Below, in pieces: positions 32,576 to 42,175 of a stretch of DNA of 64,000 nt. A program made the translations under genes and the position numbers. Every line of letters begins with the position of its first letter. Position 1 is the stretch's first letter. Source of the stretch: SHVO01 sp041906145 (GTDB lineage Bacteria; Pseudomonadota; Alphaproteobacteria; Rhodospirillales; Rhodospirillaceae); NCBI GenBank assembly GCA_041906145.1, contig JAYRJU010000001.1, positions 558,001 through 622,000 on the forward strand, in the 5' to 3' direction. The notes below the pieces were generated by a model, which was given only the letters and a program-made list of their open reading frames with translations, did no database searches and was not told the DNA's origin.

Positions 32576-34892
32576 CGCGACGATACAAGAACTTCTGGAA
32601 CCCCACGAACATTCGCCGAATTTGATCGGTGCTGCCGAGGTCGGCGACAGCATCCTGGATGGCGTTGTTGTATCTCAGCTTCAACAGCGGCGTCAGTTTC
32701 TCTTGGTCTAGCTCGTCCACACCCTGGCGCACGTATTGCGACAATACAAAGTCGATGAAGGCTTGTTGCTTGTCCGTGAAGGTGCCCCGAATTTGACCCT
32801 TCGCAACACCTGCCCTTTGCTCGCGGCTGACTGGTGACAAGGCAAAGGCGACGAATGCCAGCACATCAAACAGGTCGCTGTTCTCGGCGCCGATGATCTT
32901 CTGCATTTCCGCCATCGGTTCGCGGCCAAAGCCTTTATCGCTCAAGCCCTCCAGCAACTTGCCGCGTGTCGCCGGATCGCTCCAGATGACCCGCAGCTCA
33001 TCCTCATCCTTGAACAGCGCCGGCAAAGCGCCGAAGAGTTTTTCAAGGAACTGGGCCGCCGACATCGGCTTCCCGTCCGCGCCATAAAACATCGTCGCGG
33101 ACATATGCTGGATGGTGCGCTCTTTCCCGTCCGCCAGCTTCACTTTAATCTTCCTCGGACGGGGTGGCGGGTCCTCGAGGACACCGCCGCCTTCATCCTC
33201 TCCATCGCCTTCCTTTAACTCCCCGCCCGTTTTTGGCGGTTCCGGCTCCAGGGGCTCCCCGTCCCATTCCGGATCGTTGAAGTGGTGATGGGCCTTCACG
33301 AAGTCGTAAATCGTGAAGTAATCCTTCCCGTCATAGAGCCGCGTGCCGCGTCCAATGATCTGCTTGAACTCGATCATGGAATTGACTGGGCGCATCAAAA
33401 CGATGTTCCGAATGTTGCGTGCATCCACGCCGGTCGAGAGTTTTTGCGACGTCGTGAGGATCGTGGGAATGGATTTTTCGTTGTCCTGAAAGTCGCGCAA
33501 GTGCTGGTCGCCGAGCGCGCCATCGTCCGCCGTGACCCGGTGGCAATAGTTCGGGTCCTTGCTTGTCTTTATTTGGTTGATCAGGTCGCGCACAGCTAGC
33601 GCATGATCCTGCGTGGCGCAAAACACCAACGTCTTTTCCCGCTGGTCGATCATCTCCATGAAGACCTTAACCCGGTATTGCTCGCGCTCCTTGATTTCGA
33701 TGATCTTGTTGAAGTCTTTTTCGACATACCGCTTGCCGGTTTCGACCTCGCCCTCGACCAGCTTATCGTCGGGCGTATAGACGTAATCGTCCAAGGTCGT
33801 CGCGATCTGCCTGACCCGGAACGGCGTGAGGAAGCCGTCGTTGATGCCGTCCTTCAGCGAATAGATGAACACCGGCTCGCCGAAGTACTTATAGGTATCG
33901 ACGTTGTCCTTGCGCTTGGGCGTGGCCGTCAGCCCCAACTGCACGGCCGGCGCAAAATATTCCAGAATGCCGCGCCAGTTGCCTTCATCGTTCGCCCCGC
34001 CGCGATGGCACTCGTCGATGACGATGAAATCGAAAAAATCCGGCGGGTATTCGCCGAAGTAGGGCGACGGCTGGCCATCTTTCGGCGGGCCGCTCATGAA
34101 GGTCTGGAAGATGGTGAAGAACAGGCTGCCGTTTTTCGGAACCTTGCCCTTCTTCTTGATGTCGCCCGGATCGATCCGCACCAGCGCGTCTTCAGGAAAG
34201 GCCGAGAAGGCATTGTAGGCCTGGTCGGCGAGGATGTTGCGGTCGGCGAGGAAGAGGACACGCGGGCGGCGGGTAGGCTCGCGGCTCAGGTTCCAGCGCG
34301 CCTGAAACAGCTTCCAGCCAATCTGAAATGCGATGAAGGTCTTGCCCGTACCCGTTGCCAAGGTCAGCAGGATACGCTCGCGGCCGGCGCTGACGGCTTC
34401 GAGCACACGCTCGACCGCAATATCCTGATAGTAGCGGCCCTGAAAATATCCGCCGCGATCTTCGAAGGGGACGGCTGCAAATCGGTCGCGCCATTCGTTC
34501 GCTTTAGTAAAGGTAGCGTTCCACAGCTCATCGGGTGTTGGAAACCCGGCGCAGTCGCCTTCCGCGCCCGCGTGCATGTCGATGCTGTAAACGCCTTGAC
34601 CGTTGGCGGCGTATGCAAACCGCGTCGCGAGCTTGCCGGCGTAGTCCTTCGCCTGCGCGACGCCCAGCGTCAGCGGCAGGCCCCACGCTTTCGCTTCAAT
34701 CACCGCCAGCTTGGTATTGCGATAGATCAGGACGTAATCGGCCGTCAGCGACTTCCCACGCCTACCGTGGCCTTCCAGCCGCCCCAAAGTAATCGGATAT
34801 TCGCGCCGGATCCGGCTGCCTTCGACCACGCCCCAACCGGCCGCCTTCAAGGCGGGGTCGATATGCTCCGCGCGGGTTTCAGCTTCGTTCAT
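32556..34892 (-). CDS. hsdR: Type I restriction enzyme R subunit
   Basis: 778-aa motor/nuclease subunit. The N-terminal PD-(D/E)xK nuclease domain has TADYVLIYRNTKLAVIEAKA (Asp and Glu-x-Lys present). The SF2 translocase has Walker A LATGTGKTFIAFQIG, Walker B VIDECHRGGAND and motif III GLTATPKRKDN. The C-terminal helical domain binds HsdM. It should be intact, but it needs HsdM and HsdS, and hsdM is interrupted. The start is three bases after the hsdS stop. Confidence 0.95.
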   Translation of the reverse strand: MNEAETRAEHIDPALKAAGWGVVEGSRIRREYPITLGRLEGHGRRGKSLTADYVLIYRNTKLAVIEAKAWGLPLTLGVAQAKDYAGKLATRFAYAANGQGVYSIDMHAGAEGDCAGFPTPDELWNATFTKANEWRDRFAAVPFEDRGGYFQGRYYQDIAVERVLEAVSAGRERILLTLATGTGKTFIAFQIGWKLFQARWNLSREPTRRPRVLFLADRNILADQAYNAFSAFPEDALVRIDPGDIKKKGKVPKNGSLFFTIFQTFMSGPPKDGQPSPYFGEYPPDFFDFIVIDECHRGGANDEGNWRGILEYFAPAVQLGLTATPKRKDNVDTYKYFGEPVFIYSLKDGINDGFLTPFRVRQIATTLDDYVYTPDDKLVEGEVETGKRYVEKDFNKIIEIKEREQYRVKVFMEMIDQREKTLVFCATQDHALAVRDLINQIKTSKDPNYCHRVTADDGALGDQHLRDFQDNEKSIPTILTTSQKLSTGVDARNIRNIVLMRPVNSMIEFKQIIGRGTRLYDGKDYFTIYDFVKAHHHFNDPEWDGEPLEPEPPKTGGELKEGDGEDEGGGVLEDPPPRPRKIKVKLADGKERTIQHMSATMFYGADGKPMSAAQFLEKLFGALPALFKDEDELRVIWSDPATRGKLLEGLSDKGFGREPMAEMQKIIGAENSDLFDVLAFVAFALSPVSREQRAGVAKGQIRGTFTDKQQAFIDFVLSQYVRQGVDELDQEKLTPLLKLRYNNAIQDAVADLGSTDQIRRMFVGFQKFLYRRDEATRE

Positions 34893-34895
34893 AGC

Positions 34896-35972
34896 CTACA
34901 ACTGTCCTTTGAAGGCTCGGTGCAACAACGACGCCTTCAGCGCCTCGATGGCCATGAGCTTTTGCTCGTAACTTGATGCCAGCCGGTCGGCTTCAAGGGA
35001 CAGCGCTTCAATACGATCAACAACGACTGCTTGATCGCCTTCGCTTCGTGGAATTGAAATTGGAATTGAGTTTAGCGCTGCTTGATTGAGTTTAGGCTGA
35101 GCGGCTCCCGTAATGTAATCATCGAGCCGAATGCTCTCAAAGTAGTGCTGGACAAATTTTTGAGTGGCTAGGCTCTCGAATTTCAAGATATGGGCGTGAT
35201 TGTTTACCCAATACTTACCCGTTACCGAAAATGCGATTGGAGTCGATCTCGCCAAGAGGTTTGCGCCATCTTCGGAAATCAGCAGCGCGTCGCCCTCGAA
35301 AATGAAATCAGCAACGTAATCAACGATGCCGGACGCGCCGTAATAAGGGTAGCTACCGCTTTTTCGCGCGCTTTTCGTAATTGGCACCCGCCGACTGTCT
35401 AAATTGGTCGATATCTTATTGATAGTCGTTTCGGCCCAGCCCTCTCGCTGCGTAAATATGGAATGACGGTAGCTTTCCAAAAGCGCACGGGCGTTTTGGA
35501 GATTCTTTTCGGCGTTGGCTTTGGCGGCCGCGATGCCTTCAAACGCTTTGTCGAGGATTGCCGTTATTCTCTCCTGCTCCGCGCGAACAGGATACTTAAT
35601 CGTCAGCTCTTTGAGGAGCTTATAGTGACGAGCATAGCCTAGCGAATCGAGGTTCGCGGTCTGTAGTTGGTAATAGAAGTATTTTGGAACAAGAAACTCC
35701 CGAGGCTGCAAAATCTTCACGCCGTCAGCGCCGAGCACGAAATCAAAATCAACGAACTTTAAAACTTTGGTGTGATCACCGAACACCACGACCGGAGTCT
35801 TGATTTTGAACACATCACTGTCAGTGTCCCAATAGCCATTTATAAATTCATCCTCTTGCGACACTATTGGATAGCGGCCATCAGTGAGGAAGTCCTTGCG
35901 TTGGATCTTTGGCGTATATGTTACCCTTTCGATGCAGTCTTCGAAGGGTCTTGTCTGCCAGCAGGCGTTCAT
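34896..35972 (-). CDS. hsdS: Type I restriction-modification specificity subunit
   Basis: 358-aa DNA-recognition subunit with two target-recognition domains: residues 1-140 (ending PVRAEQERITAILDKAFEGI) and 175-315 (ending IPRSEGDQAVVVDRIEALSL). Conserved helical spacers follow each. It is on the short side but has both halves. It overlaps the hsdM stop by four bases (ATGA). Its sequence specificity cannot be read. Confidence 0.9.
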   Translation of the reverse strand: MNACWQTRPFEDCIERVTYTPKIQRKDFLTDGRYPIVSQEDEFINGYWDTDSDVFKIKTPVVVFGDHTKVLKFVDFDFVLGADGVKILQPREFLVPKYFYYQLQTANLDSLGYARHYKLLKELTIKYPVRAEQERITAILDKAFEGIAAAKANAEKNLQNARALLESYRHSIFTQREGWAETTINKISTNLDSRRVPITKSARKSGSYPYYGASGIVDYVADFIFEGDALLISEDGANLLARSTPIAFSVTGKYWVNNHAHILKFESLATQKFVQHYFESIRLDDYITGAAQPKLNQAALNSIPISIPRSEGDQAVVVDRIEALSLEADRLASSYEQKLMAIEALKASLLHRAFKGQL

Positions 35973-37423
35973 ATCAACGCCCTGATCTGGGCCAGGACTT
36001 CGGCGCTCTCAGCATCGAGCGCGGCAATATCTTCTATGATGTCTTGTGGGCTCCGGTGAGTCACGTCTTCACGGCCAGTGGGGTTCTTCACGGAGAGATC
36101 AAATGTGTCCAGATCAAGAGTCTTGGCATCCACGCTCCAGCTTCTCGGTGAGTCCGCTTTCGTGCGCTCCAGCTTGATGAACTCCTTGAGGTCATCGTCA
36201 TTGAGCGGATTGGTCTTGCCGAGGCTGCGCCCCGGATCGAGCTGGTAGAACCAGATTTTCTTGGTCGGTGCGCCCTTCTGGAAAAACAGCACCACAGTCT
36301 TCACGCCGGCCCCTTGAAATGTGCCGCCGGGGCAATCGAGCACGGCGTACAGATCGCAAGTGCCCGACAGCTCCTTCCGCAGACTGACGGCCGCGTTGTC
36401 GGTGTTGGACAGGAACGTATTTTTGATGACCACCGCTCCGCGCCCGCCGGCTTTCAGCATCTTGATGAAGTGCTGAAGGAAGAGGAACGCCGTCTCGCCG
36501 GTGCGGATCGGGAAGTTCTGCTGGACTTCGGGGCGCTCCTTGCCGCCGAAGGGCGGATTCGCCAGCACCACGTCGAAGCGATCCTTGTCCTGCACGTCGG
36601 CAAGGTTCTCGGTGAGCGTGTTGGTGTGAATGATATTCGGCGCCTCGATGCCATGGAGGATCATGTTCATGATGCCGATGACGTAGGCGAGCGATTACTT
36701 TTCCTTGCCGAAGAACGTCTTGGTTTGCAGCGTCTTCATGTCCTTGGTGGTCAGGTCCTTGCCTGACTTCAGGTAATCGAACGCCTCGCACAAAAATCCC
36801 GCTGACCCGGCGGCGCCGTCGTAGATGCGCTCACCGATCTTGGGCTGGATAACCTGGATCATCGCGCGGATCAGCGGGCGCGGGGTGTAGTACTCGCCGC
36901 CGTTGCGCCCGGCGTTGCCCATATTCTTGATCTTGGCTTCGTAGAGGTGCGACAGCTCGTGCTTCTCGGCTTGGGAGCCGAAGCGAAGCTCGTCCATTTG
37001 GTCGATGATTTCCCGCAGGTTATAACCGCTGGAAATCTTGTTTTTGATCTCGCCGAAGATTTCGCCGATCTTGTACTCGATGGTGTTCGGCCCGCTGGCC
37101 TTCTGCTTGAAGCCTTGCAGGTACGGAAACAGCTTCTGATCGACGAGGGCGCGAAGGTCGTCGCCCGTCTGCGCCTTGTTGTGATCGATCTCGCCGTCTT
37201 TGCCCTTGGGCGCAGCCCAGCTTTCCCAGCGGTAGGGCTTGTCGAGGATGTAGGCGTACTTCTTGCCGTCCAGTTCGGCTTCGGTCGCCCTGTCCCGCTC
37301 CAGGCCGTCCAGGTACTTCAGGAACAGAAGCCAAGAGGTCTGCTCGGTGTAGTCCAGCTCCGTCGTGCAGCCAGCCTCTTTCCAGAGGACATTTTCGATA
37401 TTCTTGAACGCTTGTTCAAACAT
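35969..37423 (-). pseudogene. hsdM: hsdM, type I N6-adenine methyltransferase interrupted by an in-frame TAA
   Basis: The full-length product would be about 484 aa. The first 242 codons encode the HsdM N-terminal helical domain and SAM motif I (YDGAAGSAGFLCEAFDYL). A TAA at 36695-36697 then stops translation after FFGKEK. The same frame continues unbroken with SLAYVIGIMNMILHG and motif IV, DVVLANPPFGGKE. A single substitution (a Lys codon to TAA is the simplest) would explain it. An ATG at 36670 could start the second half. Without full HsdM the R-M complex cannot modify or cut, unless the stop is read through, split subunits work, or it is a sequencing error. Confidence 0.85.
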
Positions 37424-37428
37424 CCCGC

Positions 37429-38706
37429 TTACTTCTTTCTCATCGTCAAATGCCCCGCTGGCCGCGCAGGGGCTGGCCTGCGCGCACGCTCGTTCCGTTG
37501 GCCCGGTCGGGCTTTTTGGAAATCCCCGGCGACAACGCTACCTTGGCTCGCGGTCCGTTGGAAGTTTCTCATCCGAATGGGCTGGAAGGCCGTCAACGCG
37601 GCATCCACCTGCGCCAGCGCGCCCAGCGGCCCGCCCGAGGAGGGGCAGCGAACGTCCCGCATGGCCCGTTTAAGGCGCTGCCAGGAGCGCGGGTTACAAT
37701 GGCGGGACAGCAAGGCCCTTACCCCGCGCGGGCCTACCGAATCCACCAACACGACCCAGGCCAGCCGTTGAAGAAGTGTGGATGGGCGGGCCTTTGCCTT
37801 GCCGACTATTGCTAAAGCGCCGAGCAGGTCCTCGGGCTTTGATATCTTGGCCGGCCCAGCGGGCGGAAGCTCGCGGCGCACGCTGGCCCAGAAGTGCGCC
37901 AGGACACGTTTGGCGATGTCGATGTCAAACAGGGCAGCGAAGGTCGGCTCGATCTCGGCGCCGATCCGGGCCATGAGCTGACGGATCTTTGCTCGCGTGC
38001 CGAGCCGCACTTCCATGCGGAGCACCTCCAACTGCTTGGGGAATACGCCGGGCGTGCTGAAGAGATCGATCTGCGGGCCGTAGTCCTTTTCAAGAGAGCG
38101 CTTTTCACTGGTCCGTGCTTTCTGAAGGTCCTTTATCTTGTCGTAGAAGGTCACCTCGAAGGTGTTCGCGTGGTAGCGGATGGCATGCCCTTCGTTGCGA
38201 TAATCGGTGTGGGAGAGATCGAGGCGCTGGCTGAGATCGAGCTTGCCGAGCTGACCCATGACCATCGTGCAGGTCGTGAAATCCGTGAAGGCGATGTTTT
38301 TGGAATAGTGAATGGCCGACACGGGCGCTGCGCGCAGCGAGTCCTCGGCCACGCGGACGCCCATGCCCGTCAGTGCGCGATGCAAGGTCGCCAACACGCG
38401 CTCGAAGTCCTGCGAGCGCAGCTCGTCGAAATTATTCCCGAAAACGAGCTTGGGCGCCGAGAACTCCACGCGCAGTCTGAGGGCGAATCCCGCCTCGGCC
38501 TTGCGTTTGGTGAGGGTCAGGCGCGGCAGATAGATTCCGGCTTCGAAGTCGGCCTTGGTCGCGTTCTGGACACAGGAAAAGTTGCCGCGCGATCCGAGCG
38601 GGTAATACGGCGGGCGCAGGAGGCCGGCGGCCGAAGGGCTGAACCGCTCCGGACTCACGATCTCAAACTGCCGCTGATCCAGGGATAGCACAATCGTGTC
38701 CAGCAT
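37429..38706 (-). CDS. Conserved hypothetical protein of mobile elements, possibly replication-initiator-like
   Basis: 425 aa, from MLDTIVLSLDQRQFEIV. The segments RGNFSCVQNATKADF, YLPRLTLTKRK and HANTFEVTFYDKIKDLQKA recall a family I have seen on plasmids and islands, and the FYDKIKDLQKA block resembles rolling-circle initiators of the phage gene II type. I cannot confirm it. It ends five bases before hsdM and overlaps the SpoVG-like gene by 44 bases, so all lie in one long operon. The C-terminal 40 residues are low-complexity Arg/Ala/Pro. Confidence 0.6.
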   Translation of the reverse strand: MLDTIVLSLDQRQFEIVSPERFSPSAAGLLRPPYYPLGSRGNFSCVQNATKADFEAGIYLPRLTLTKRKAEAGFALRLRVEFSAPKLVFGNNFDELRSQDFERVLATLHRALTGMGVRVAEDSLRAAPVSAIHYSKNIAFTDFTTCTMVMGQLGKLDLSQRLDLSHTDYRNEGHAIRYHANTFEVTFYDKIKDLQKARTSEKRSLEKDYGPQIDLFSTPGVFPKQLEVLRMEVRLGTRAKIRQLMARIGAEIEPTFAALFDIDIAKRVLAHFWASVRRELPPAGPAKISKPEDLLGALAIVGKAKARPSTLLQRLAWVVLVDSVGPRGVRALLSRHCNPRSWQRLKRAMRDVRCPSSGGPLGALAQVDAALTAFQPIRMRNFQRTASQGSVVAGDFQKARPGQRNERARRPAPARPAGHLTMRKK

Positions 38707-38968
38707 GATGCTTGGTCATTACGTTTTTCAATTTGGCGAAGATGGCCTGCTCGATGGCGGCGCTGAGCCGCTGACGGATCGGATGGAAGACGTTGAATTG
38801 GGTGCTGCCGGCCTTGCGCGTCGGATAGGTCAGTCGGTAGCCGCCGCTCAGCTTCTGGTGGATCGCGATGGAGCCGAGATAAAGCTGATCATCGAGGACG
38901 ACGCTTGCGAACGCGATGAGGCCGTCCTTCGGCTTCACGAACGCGATGTCCACTTCCGTCACTTTCAT
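38663..38968 (-). CDS. SpoVG family protein
   Basis: 101 aa. The SpoVG fold is evident in MKVTEVDIAFVKPKDGLIAF and VVLDDQLYLGSIAIHQKLSG, then RLTYPTRKAGSTQFNVFHPI. SpoVG is a small DNA/RNA-binding regulator, often found beside Rep-like genes on mobile elements. I chose the ATG at 38968 because AAGG lies eight bases upstream; one two codons earlier is possible. Overlaps both neighbours. Confidence 0.8.
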   Translation of the reverse strand: MKVTEVDIAFVKPKDGLIAFASVVLDDQLYLGSIAIHQKLSGGYRLTYPTRKAGSTQFNVFHPIRQRLSAAIEQAIFAKLKNVMTKHHAGHDCAIPGSAAV

Positions 38969-39131
38969 GGTCATTACCTTGTTCGGAGTTCTCGGCGTCG
39001 ATCTTTGCCAGCAAGGTCACGAAGCCCAGCAGCGAACGGGCACCGTCAGCGGCGCCCGCTTCGTCCAGCGCGAAGCCGCTCAGGCTGCGAACCTGCGTCG
39101 TTAGATCAGGATTGGGCTTGATCGCCTTCAT
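38889..39131 (-). CDS. Small hypothetical protein overlapping spoVG
   Basis: 80 aa from the ATG at 39131. The first 50 residues (MKAIKPNPDLTTQVRSLSGF, ARSLLGFVTLLAKIDAENSE) look like a normal protein; the last 30 are Arg/His/Gly-rich and read through the start of spoVG in another frame. It may have lost its natural stop by a frameshift. First small gene of the spoVG operon. Confidence 0.4.
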   Translation of the reverse strand: MKAIKPNPDLTTQVRSLSGFALDEAGAADGARSLLGFVTLLAKIDAENSEQGNDHESDGSGHRVREAEGRPHRVRKRRPR

Positions 39132-39314
39132 GCGCCCAAGGTGTGGCGCGATAGGCATTTCGAATAGCTGGGCGGGATGTTGAAAACTTGCCCAGGAGAA
39201 GGTGCCTAAGGGTAGGGATGGTTTGGCGCCAGGAGCGGACAACTTACCTACCCACCACCAGCTTCACGCAAGGAAAGCCGCGTAAATTGGGGCTTTGAGG
39301 GGTGGGTGGGTTAC

Positions 39315-39911
39315 TTACCCTGGGGTCTTAGGCGCCCCGCCGGTGATATCCCAGTTGGCCACTTTGGCCACGTCCTCGATGCCCTGCTCATTGGGATTGC
39401 CATCGTCCTTAGTGAGGCCGAAAAGATTAGCATTCTGGCGGAGCCAAATTTTCAGCGCCTCTTTCACGGATTTTCCTCGCTGCAGATCGGCGTTTTCTGA
39501 AACCTCGGTCCATGCTCGAACTGCAGCGGCTAGTTTCGGAGCGTAAGTTGCGCAGTTAGGGTCAAGGTAGGACGGCCCAGATGGTCCCCGAGGAAAGAAA
39601 AAGCCACCCGTAACGCCGCGATCTTCGAGCCAAATTTTCAGATCAATCACCCTGACCGTTGTGCGGCGCCAATCAGGATCTGGTTCCTGATTGTAACCTG
39701 CCATCTCGTAGGACTTGTTGGCTGGGAGCTTCTCCGACAGAATTGAGTTCTGCAGGGCGGCTTTGGCGGCTTCATATCCGGCTGGTCGATTTTCCGGATC
39801 CCAGCCTTCAACATAGTGCTGAGCTGATGACGGGTCCTCCCCGACGATAAGAAGCGCGGCCTGGATGACTGACAGTGTGTCGCAGAGCCGCCAATAGTCG
39901 AGCGCTTCCAT
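39315..39911 (-). CDS. Hypothetical protein, 198 aa (starts MEALDYWRLCDTLSV)
   Basis: Soluble protein whose opening (LDYWRLCDTLSVIQAALLIV) I associate with an uncharacterised alphaproteobacterial family; no function is known. Mixed alpha/beta, with an acidic C-terminal part. Heads the long minus-strand operon of island 2. Between it and the next gene (39132-39314), two G/C-rich stretches near 39241-39255 and 39299-39313 are imperfectly complementary. Confidence 0.6.
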   Translation of the reverse strand: MEALDYWRLCDTLSVIQAALLIVGEDPSSAQHYVEGWDPENRPAGYEAAKAALQNSILSEKLPANKSYEMAGYNQEPDPDWRRTTVRVIDLKIWLEDRGVTGGFFFPRGPSGPSYLDPNCATYAPKLAAAVRAWTEVSENADLQRGKSVKEALKIWLRQNANLFGLTKDDGNPNEQGIEDVAKVANWDITGGAPKTPG

Positions 39912-40086
39912 TCACTACGTCCTTCCGAGCTATCCACCCCAGTCATTGTCTACCGGGTAACGAAATAAGACCAGTTTTGCGAGCTCCGGGAATGAGGGGG
40001 TAATATTTACCCCGACAAACCGCATACAGCCCGCACCGAAATTGCACTATTTTGGATCGAGCATTGGCTGACAGGGGATAACTCGA

Positions 40087-40599
40087 ATGGGAGATTTTCT
40101 CGCGTCAATCGGATCGGGCTTGTTCATTGCGGTCGCCAGCTCGTTTCTAACAGTCCACCTCTCGCTACGCAGATTTCGAACCGAGCGGTGGTGGGACAGG
40201 AAAGCTGAGACATATTCGAAAGTGGTCGAAGCCCTATATCAGTCCCGGCGCTGGACGGATCGGCACCTAAGCGAAGTGTACGGCGAGCACGAGATGACGG
40301 AGGAGCATAAAAAGGAACTCCTCGCTGCTGCCCAAGCAGCGTCCCTGGAGATTGAGAGAGTTTCAACCGTAGGCGCATTCCTATTGTCGGAAAAAGCCAT
40401 GTCACGATTGGCGCAGTATAAGAAAGATGAGAAGCATGCCTCAAATACGATGTCTTGGGGCGAACATCTCGAGCGCGACTGGGAAGCCGTCAGTACATGT
40501 CTGACGGATATTATAGAGATCGCGAAGGAAGACTTAGGGGTCAGCTCCAAGAGTCTTTGGCGGCGTAGTGCAACACGCATGCCAAAGGGGCAAAAATGA
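40087..40599 (+). CDS. Membrane-anchored hypothetical protein with coiled-coil
   Basis: 170 aa: one N-terminal helix (FLASIGSGLFIAVASSFLTV) then a long charged helical region (KKELLAAAQAASLEIERVST) likely to form a coiled coil in the cytoplasm. Unrecognised. Overlaps the following gene by four bases (ATGA), so the three genes 40087-41521 form an operon. Confidence 0.6.
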   Translation: MGDFLASIGSGLFIAVASSFLTVHLSLRRFRTERWWDRKAETYSKVVEALYQSRRWTDRHLSEVYGEHEMTEEHKKELLAAAQAASLEIERVSTVGAFLLSEKAMSRLAQYKKDEKHASNTMSWGEHLERDWEAVSTCLTDIIEIAKEDLGVSSKSLWRRSATRMPKGQK

Positions 40600-41057
40600 A
40601 GCGATTAGCCTTGGCATTGTCCGCGTTTCTCAGCGCAGCCTCCCCCGCAGTGGGCGCCGAAACTCTGATTGGCATGGTTCAGATTTCCCGATCAGACGGA
40701 ATGCTTACCTTTGCCGTCCTTGGATCTTTCTCAACCAGAGAAGAGTGCGAGCGCAGAATCGGCTTGTTCGCGGACGGTTTTGTAAAAACAGCGACGGAGT
40801 CCGGGCGCGTGCCGTCAGTGGATTTTGCCGCGTGCGATGACAAAGCTCCTCCTGGGTCAGAGTTTCACGCGTTGAGACACGGCTCGCCAACAAAGCACTA
40901 TGTACTTTTTACGCCTGCCCTGAGGATAATGATGGTGCACAAGGACGGCGGATTAGACTACGAGCGCCAAACCTGCAACTTCATGAAGGGCCAATTGTTC
41001 AGCCAGGCCAAAGTTGGAGCTGAGTGCCAAGCGCCACTGGAGTCTTGGCTCAAATGA
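40596..41057 (+). CDS. Exported hypothetical protein, 153 aa
   Basis: A signal peptide (MKRLALALSAFLSAASPAVG, cleavage before AETL) leads a mature domain with four cysteines (EECERR, AACDDK, QTCNFM, AECQAP), likely forming two disulfides in the periplasm. No family recognised. Its start and stop both overlap neighbours by four bases. Confidence 0.6.
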   Translation: MKRLALALSAFLSAASPAVGAETLIGMVQISRSDGMLTFAVLGSFSTREECERRIGLFADGFVKTATESGRVPSVDFAACDDKAPPGSEFHALRHGSPTKHYVLFTPALRIMMVHKDGGLDYERQTCNFMKGQLFSQAKVGAECQAPLESWLK

Positions 41058-41521
41058 CCATCGAAGGGGATGAAGATACGGTCGCATCCTCTGAGCGCCT
41101 CCCGCTTCACAAGGACGCCAGAGCAATTGTGGGCAAGCTGGTGGCGCTACTGCGAGAGTTAGCAACATTCGCCCAATGCCCGGAAGACCTAATTGGATTG
41201 GCGGAAGCATGGGGCGCGCTCGCAGAAATAGATAACGGTCTCCCAGAAATCCTGGTGACCGTGAACGTCTGTATTCGGGAAGGCAACGAGGAGCACTACG
41301 AAAAGTACTATCGGTCGCTGTTCGTGAGTGAACACGGCGTGGAGTTAAACAAACTCTATTTCCTCCAGTCTAGCAACGGGGGCGACACGGAATCGGCTTG
41401 TATGAGCTACCTCCATCGGGATGGAAGCTTTCGTGGCGATGCCGACGAATGGTTCAAGAATGTGAGAGAGCTCATGGATCACGAGGGCTGGATGCTTTCC
41501 GTAGATCGGGAACACGCGTAG
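41054..41521 (+). CDS. Hypothetical soluble protein, 155 aa
   Basis: Third gene of the operon, starting with the ATG that overlaps the previous stop (ATGA at 41054). The N-terminal half is helical (AIVGKLVALLRELATFAQCP); the rest is mixed (EILVTVNVCIREGNEEHYEK). No recognised domain. Confidence 0.55.
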   Translation: MTIEGDEDTVASSERLPLHKDARAIVGKLVALLRELATFAQCPEDLIGLAEAWGALAEIDNGLPEILVTVNVCIREGNEEHYEKYYRSLFVSEHGVELNKLYFLQSSNGGDTESACMSYLHRDGSFRGDADEWFKNVRELMDHEGWMLSVDREHA

Positions 41522-41550
41522 GTTCAGTTGTTACGACATTGGGCTAGGTC

Positions 41551-41832
41551 ATGACGCGCAGGATGGATTGGGATCGAGTAAACCGGCAGGAGCGGGCGCG
41601 TGTGGTGCCGGGCGAAAACAATGACGATGCTAATGACGTGGCCCTCGCAATGCGACGGCGAGCAAAACTGCGGCGGGAACAGGTCCGTAGGCACAAAATA
41701 AAACAGACGCTTGCCGAGGAGAAACGGATCTCGCGGGCCGTGGCCAAGCGTAAGCGCCGCGTTGACAAGGGTCGTCCTTCACACGAAGAACGCCTCGCAA
41801 AGTGGAAGGCGCGCCGAGGCGGGGATCAGTAA
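41551..41832 (+). CDS. Small Arg/Lys-rich hypothetical protein
   Basis: 93 aa, highly basic and helical (MRRRAKLRREQVRRHKIKQT). Starts 29 bases after the previous gene on the same strand. Probably nucleic-acid or ribosome associated by charge alone; family unknown. Confidence 0.45.
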   Translation: MTRRMDWDRVNRQERARVVPGENNDDANDVALAMRRRAKLRREQVRRHKIKQTLAEEKRISRAVAKRKRRVDKGRPSHEERLAKWKARRGGDQ

Positions 41833-42175
41833 TAAGCCAGGACCATCCCGGTCGGCTCGATCCCCAATATCACCCGAGAAAGAGTCTTACCCCACCTTGA
41901 ACAACGGAATTGATGTCTTCAGCTCAACAATTTGCTGAAAACGCCTAGTTCGAACAGTATCTAGGAAGGCCAGCCAATCTCTCGCGTTCCTCGAAAACCA
42001 ATGACTTCCGAGTGGTGCTGAGAAGCCTGACGTAGCGGCGGCGTAGCAGTCAGGCGCACATGATTAATGACACTAGTTCCACCACAGGAGCGGCCTAGTC
42101 TCTTCAAGTCGGCCCGGTCACGCCGAATGCCGCTTCAGCGGCTGAGCTTGGCTGAAGACCTGAGGCACGGCTTCA
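41833..42175. other. Intergenic region without a supported gene
   Basis: 343 bases between the convergent ends of the 41551 operon and the 42176-44004 cluster. I see no ORF with protein-like content, no RNA gene and no strong terminator. Confidence 0.5.

Noticed and set aside
33603..34976. Plus-strand frame of 457 codons over hsdR
   Set aside because: Antisense shadow; the minus-strand HsdR has all motifs.
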